IMG/VR virus record: IMGVR_UViG_3300009176_000069
Coordinates: 1 to 26,838 of that record
Direction: 5' to 3' (one strand)
DNA: 26,838 nucleotides
Source of the DNA: a virus
The position numbers and the translations under genes were made by a program. Below, piece by piece: positions 25,963 to 26,838 of this stretch. A model generated the notes under the pieces. The model ran no database searches. It worked only from the letters and a program-made list of their open reading frames with translations, and had not been told where the DNA came from. Position 1 is the first letter of the stretch; each line of letters opens with the position of its first letter.

Positions 25963-26214
25963 TCAGTTCGTTTTCGAGTTCTCAGGGTGAATGCACTGGT
26001 CTTCGTACCTAGTTCCCATGATAGCCTGATTGTGTTTTTCGATGATTTTAAGGCCCGTGATCATCTCAGCGCGCTCCAGTCCATTCTTTAAACCAGTCTT
26101 GTATGACTTTTGAATTTGTTCGTGGATCTCAACATTCATTCCGTAATTACATCCGTGAAACCACGCCAGCGCGACAAGGATTGACCAGCCGATGCTGAAG
26201 ACGAGGAGGATCAT
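25963..26214 (-). CDS. Single-pass membrane protein (83 aa)
   Basis: An N-terminal hydrophobic helix (ILLVFSIGWSILVALAWFHGCNYG, residues 2-25) anchors a charged cytoplasmic or periplasmic helix (VEIHEQIQKSYKTGLKNGLERAEMITGLKIIEKHNQ). The topology resembles phage signal-anchor proteins such as inner spanins or i-type accessory proteins, but no lipoprotein partner is adjacent. The ATGA overlap with the upstream gene supports the start at 26214. Confidence 0.6.
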   Translation of the reverse strand: MILLVFSIGWSILVALAWFHGCNYGMNVEIHEQIQKSYKTGLKNGLERAEMITGLKIIEKHNQAIMGTRYEDQCIHPENSKTN

Positions 26215-26405
26215 TTCTCGGTATAGGTTACGGTTGTTCCGTCGAACTCCACGATGTTTGTTTCCATGCTTCCATGTCCCTCGAGCCGCTGTCTGGTTTT
26301 GAATATGATCGAGTCAAAAGGATGTCCGTGTTCCTTCAGCCACGCTGCTAGAATAGCCTCAACCTCACCGGCTGTGAAGTGCGTGATTACGGTTCTCTTG
26401 CTCAC
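26211..26405 (-). CDS. Hypothetical protein (64 aa), GTG start
   Basis: Begins with GTG at 26405 overlapping the previous TGA (GTGA). The product VITHFTAGEVEAILAAWLKEHGHPFDSIIFKTRQRLEG...NIVEFDGTTVTYTEK is an alpha/beta unit with a helix followed by two strands, a pattern common among small phage proteins of unknown role. There is no metal site or membrane segment. Confidence 0.6.
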   Translation of the reverse strand: MSKRTVITHFTAGEVEAILAAWLKEHGHPFDSIIFKTRQRLEGHGSMETNIVEFDGTTVTYTEK

Positions 26406-26560
26406 TTCTTGTCCCTCCTGCGTTTCCCGGCTCGGTACTCGCGCATGTAGGCGCGCTGGTGTTCTAGGAGCTTCTGGCGGCGTTGCTGTTCGAGAGTCAT
26501 GATTTCGCCCAGCAGTTGGGCGTCACGACGTGCGGCGGTGATGCTTGGTTTGGTCTTCAT
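26402..26560 (-). CDS. Small basic helical protein (52 aa)
   Basis: A very basic helical peptide: MKTKPSITAARRDAQLLGEIMTLEQQRRQKLLEHQRAYMREYRAGKRRRDKK. The 'AYMREYRAGKRR' end is a motif repeated in small phage and bacterial proteins, possibly nucleic-acid binding. The start at 26560 is chosen because it overlaps the stop of the small gene upstream as ATGA; a longer reading from 26752 would run through that gene. Confidence 0.6.
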   Translation of the reverse strand: MKTKPSITAARRDAQLLGEIMTLEQQRRQKLLEHQRAYMREYRAGKRRRDKK

Positions 26561-26727
26561 TCTGAGTAAATCACGGTTTCGTCCTGAGTGTCCACCACTT
26601 GAACCCTGTCGAAGTCTAGATACTTTGCGGAAGTTATTGCCTCGTCTCGATACTCGTGGCTTTCCACGAAGTCTCCAAATCCTCCTTTCGGGTAGCAGTC
26701 GTCGTATGCGAAAATAAAGTATCTCAC
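26557..26727 (-). CDS. Small phage protein of the 'RYFIFA.D..YPKGG' type (56 aa), GTG start
   Basis: An ORF of 56 codons beginning GTG (RYFIFAYDDCYPKGGFGDFVES) and ending VQVVDTQDETVIYSE. I recognise this small beta-alpha-beta phage type, whose members start M-R-Y/F and carry YP.GG then an E-A helix and a final 'vqvvD...' strand. Both features favour the GTG at 26727 over an ATG two codons upstream (26733). Six bases separate the -10 box from this GTG, matching the leaderless geometry of other genes here. Its stop overlaps the next ATG (ATGA). It is first in the right-hand minus operon. Confidence 0.7.
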   Translation of the reverse strand: MRYFIFAYDDCYPKGGFGDFVESHEYRDEAITSAKYLDFDRVQVVDTQDETVIYSE

Positions 26728-26733
26728 AGCCAT

Positions 26734-26762
26734 TTCTTACTTCAATACTCACAGCGCGTCAA
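26734..26762 (-). promoter_or_regulatory. Sigma70-like promoter placed for leaderless transcription
   Basis: Minus strand: TTGACG (26762-26757, 5/6), a 17-bp spacer and TAAGAA (26739-26734, 3/6) abut the ATG at 26733 and lie six bases before the GTG at 26727. Two CCGG tetramers separated by TAATT (26771-26783) lie just upstream and could be a protein site. It would drive the minus operon down to 25668. Confidence 0.45.
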
Positions 26763-26838
26763 GCGAACTATCCGGTAATTCCGGTGAGTTGCTGTTTCGC
26801 CCTGTAAATCTGGTTGTGGACCCACGGCTTGCGGGGCC

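Noticed and set aside
1-26838. CRISPR array, rRNA, integrase, insertion-sequence ends
   Set aside because: I looked for regularly spaced repeats, rRNA-like blocks, tyrosine or serine recombinase motifs and DDE-type transposase and found none. The only tandem arrays are the hexamer repeat and the two 34-bp units.

Overview
This window is part of the genome of a tailed double-stranded DNA phage, or a prophage-like element. The evidence is a complete large terminase, a portal protein of 866 residues followed by a coiled-coil scaffold-type protein, a lysozyme-fold endolysin, an ERF annealing protein paired with a YqaJ/lambda-type exonuclease, an HNH endonuclease, and many tiny ORFs with 4-base stop/start overlaps. 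No integrase, repressor or major capsid gene was seen. The host is probably a diderm (Gram-negative) bacterium: there is a lipobox protein beside the endolysin and a heptosyltransferase-like (GT9) enzyme. Nothing in the sequence fixes the host taxon. By eye the DNA is moderately GC-rich, except for the A-rich HNH gene.

Layout. 1-97 is a hexanucleotide repeat at the window edge. 103-5260 (minus) is an early-type operon of small proteins carrying the recombination pair (ERF 1951-2724, exonuclease 1322-1951), with a second promoter at 3635-3662. 5261-5539 is a divergent control region with a perfect operator-like inverted repeat. 5540-7498 (plus) holds small phage proteins, an intrinsic terminator (6856-6889) and an HTH protein that may be the small terminase. 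7713-8111 is gene-poor, with hairpins, a 14-bp palindrome and two 34-bp iteron-like repeats next to a winged-helix gene (8112-8405, minus). 8720-9211 (plus) holds two small genes. 9173-9917 (minus) is a glycosyltransferase preceded by a tRNA-like element whose CCA ends on the A of the enzyme's ATG. 10080-13790 (plus) holds a small membrane protein, a GT71-like glycosyltransferase, an HNH gene, a spanin-like pair and the endolysin. 13783-16682 (minus) is the large terminase with three small upstream genes. 16739-17253 (plus) holds two small genes. 17273-20778 is a block of four glycosyltransferases and one methyltransferase, whose first two genes diverge from start codons only 2 bp apart. 20778-25545 (plus) runs through portal and scaffold. 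25668-26727 (minus) is a further operon of tiny proteins where a capsid gene would normally follow.

How the parts may work together. ERF plus exonuclease would do Red-type recombination; terminase, portal and scaffold would build and fill the head; endolysin with the lipoprotein/anchored pair would lyse the cell. Six predicted glycosyltransferases and a methyltransferase suggest that this phage modifies a glycan, either on its own virion or DNA or on the host surface. Control signals are unusual. At least four first-of-unit genes have a sigma70-like promoter placed so that transcription should begin at or next to the start codon (leaderless mRNA). Many operon-internal genes have G-poor, A/C-rich leaders, some preceded by a hairpin, instead of a Shine-Dalgarno site.
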